Positions 63,113 through 64,000 of a DNA stretch of 64,000 nt are shown piece by piece. Under the pieces are notes generated by a model. It did no database searches, was not told the origin of the DNA, and was given only the letters and a program-made list of their open reading frames with translations. The translations under genes were made by a program, and so were the position numbers. The stretch is from Polaromonas sp. OV174 (GTDB lineage: Bacteria; Pseudomonadota; Gammaproteobacteria; Burkholderiales; Burkholderiaceae_C): contig NZ_FOKZ01000001.1 of NCBI RefSeq assembly GCF_900112285.1, forward strand, positions 1-64,000, written 5' to 3'. Position 1 is the first letter of the stretch; each line of letters opens with the position of its first letter.

Positions 63113-64000
63113 ATGGTGCAAGACACATGGATACACCGCACCGTCTTGTTGAACGAAGCGATAGCAGCGCTTCAGATCAACCCAGACGGCCATTACATCG
63201 ACGCGACTTTTGGGCGCGGCGGGCATTCACGCCTGTTGCTGTCGCAACTTTCAGGACTCGGACGCCTGACGGCCTTCGACAAGGATCTGGATGCCATCGC
63301 GGAGGCGCAAACCATTGCCGATCCGCGCTTTTCTATTCGTCACGAAGGTTTTATGCATCTGGACCAGCTGCCTGCGGCCAGTGCCGCAGGCGTGCTGATG
63401 GACTTGGGCGTGAGCTCGCCCCAGATCGACAACCCGGAGCGTGGTTTTTCTTTCCGCCAGGAAGGTCCGCTCGACATGCGCATGGATACCACGCGTGGTC
63501 AAAGTGTGGCCGATTGGCTGGTGGACGCTTCCATAGAAACCATGGCGGAGGTGATACGTGACTATGGCGAAGAACGGTTTGCTGGGCCGATTGCAAAGGC
63601 GATTGATCGTTGCCGACAGGAACGGGGCCCTCTTAGAACCACCGCCGAGCTGGCCGAAGTCGTGGCTGGCGCGGTCAAAACCCGCGAGCCGGGCAAGGAT
63701 CCTGCAACGCGCACATTTCAGGCTTTTCGGATTTTCATCAATGCCGAACTTGAAGAGTTGCAACAGGCGCTAGAAGCCTCGCTGAAAGTGCTGCAACCAG
63801 GAGGCCGTCTGGTGGTGATCAGTTTTCATTCACTCGAAGATCGCATCGTCAAGCAATTCATTGCAGGGCATTCGCGCGAGGTGTTTGACAGGCGAGCTCC
63901 CTTTGCGGAGCCCAAGGCCATGAAACTCAAGGCGCTGGGTCGGGTCAAGCCTAGTGAAGAGGAGGTCGCCGGCAATCCACGTTCGCGCAGCGCCGTGATG
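63113..64000 (+). CDS. rsmH: 16S rRNA (cytosine1402-N4)-methyltransferase, 3' end cut by window
   Basis: The frame runs from ATG 63113 to the window edge (296 codons). The SAM motif is [12 protein letters not shown], followed by [18 protein letters not shown] and [35 protein letters not shown], all RsmH hallmarks. It methylates C1402 of 16S rRNA. The end NPRSRSAVM is close to the usual C-terminus, so only a few residues are missing. Confidence 0.95.
   Translation, partial: MVQDTWIHRTVLLNEAIAALQINPDGHYIDATFGRGGHSRLLLSQLSGLGRLTAFDKDLDAIAEAQTIADPRFSIRHEGFMHLDQLPAASAAGVLMDLGVSSPQIDNPERGFSFRQEGPLDMRMDTTRGQSVADWLVDASIETMAEVIRDYGEERFAGPIAKAIDRCRQERGPLRTTAELAEVVAGAVKTREPGKDPATRTFQAFRIFINAELEELQQALEASLKVLQPGGRLVVISFHSLEDRIVKQFIAGHSREVFDRRAPFAEPKAMKLKALGRVKPSEEEVAGNPRSRSAVM

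Overview
The window looks like a chromosomal segment of a betaproteobacterium of the order Burkholderiales, most likely the family Comamonadaceae (Polaromonas or Rhodoferax-like). This rests on the high-GC coding style, the argB-slmA and dapF-DUF484-xerC pairings, the mraZ-rsmH start of the division cluster preceded by dksA, and several short interspersed palindromes that I recall from genomes of this family. The genus assignment is inference. No phage, insertion sequence, CRISPR array or tRNA was seen.

Layout. Positions 1-8635 are the end of a surface polysaccharide (O-antigen type) cluster: the tail of rfbC, a flippase, a methyltransferase, three family 2 glycosyltransferases, a small coupled ORF, a 4-ketoreductase-type epimerase, a PglC-like initiating sugar-phosphate transferase and a WbpM-like 4,6-dehydratase. 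The last three suggest a repeat unit started by UDP-QuiNAc or UDP-FucNAc. Positions 8735-10468 hold argB and slmA. Positions 10656-20582 form a fatty-acid beta-oxidation block behind a TetR regulator with a clear operator: acyl-CoA dehydrogenase, hydroxyacyl-CoA dehydrogenase/enoyl-CoA hydratase, thiolase, three hotdog or thioesterase-type proteins or hydratases, and an SDR. Positions 20679-29423 are housekeeping and metabolic singles (cardiolipin synthase, ALDH7-type aldehyde dehydrogenase, a second TetR, thioesterases, cca, GST, NDUFA9-like protein, hemerythrin).

Positions 29467-39637 are mostly transport: an Atm1-type exporter, a HypT-like LysR regulator, gltIJKL for glutamate/aspartate uptake, rnk, and a DctP-DctM-DctQ TRAP system. 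Positions 39841-53165 hold pyrC, a NYN/OST-HTH protein, DUF3025, htpX, a probable 2H-phosphoesterase lipoprotein, proQ, a queuosine-precursor transporter, a FAD oxidoreductase, RNase P RNA, a cysteine-less IscR-like regulator divergent from nhaR, an amino-acid binding lipoprotein and a Nudix-metallo-beta-lactamase fusion. Positions 53262-64000 hold dapF-DUF484-xerC, a membrane protein with a degenerate GGDEF domain, a CobW GTPase, a cysteine-poor DksA with a long basic tail, a STAS-type protein, and mraZ-rsmH with four MraZ boxes.

The most unusual signal is a ~45-60 bp element with a 3' AGCTA...TAGC hairpin, found at least nine times, always in the same orientation relative to the + strand. 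Some copies are intergenic and some lie in frame inside cca, dapF, a DUF3025 gene and the Nudix-MBL gene. All functions are assigned by reading protein motifs; no database search was possible.
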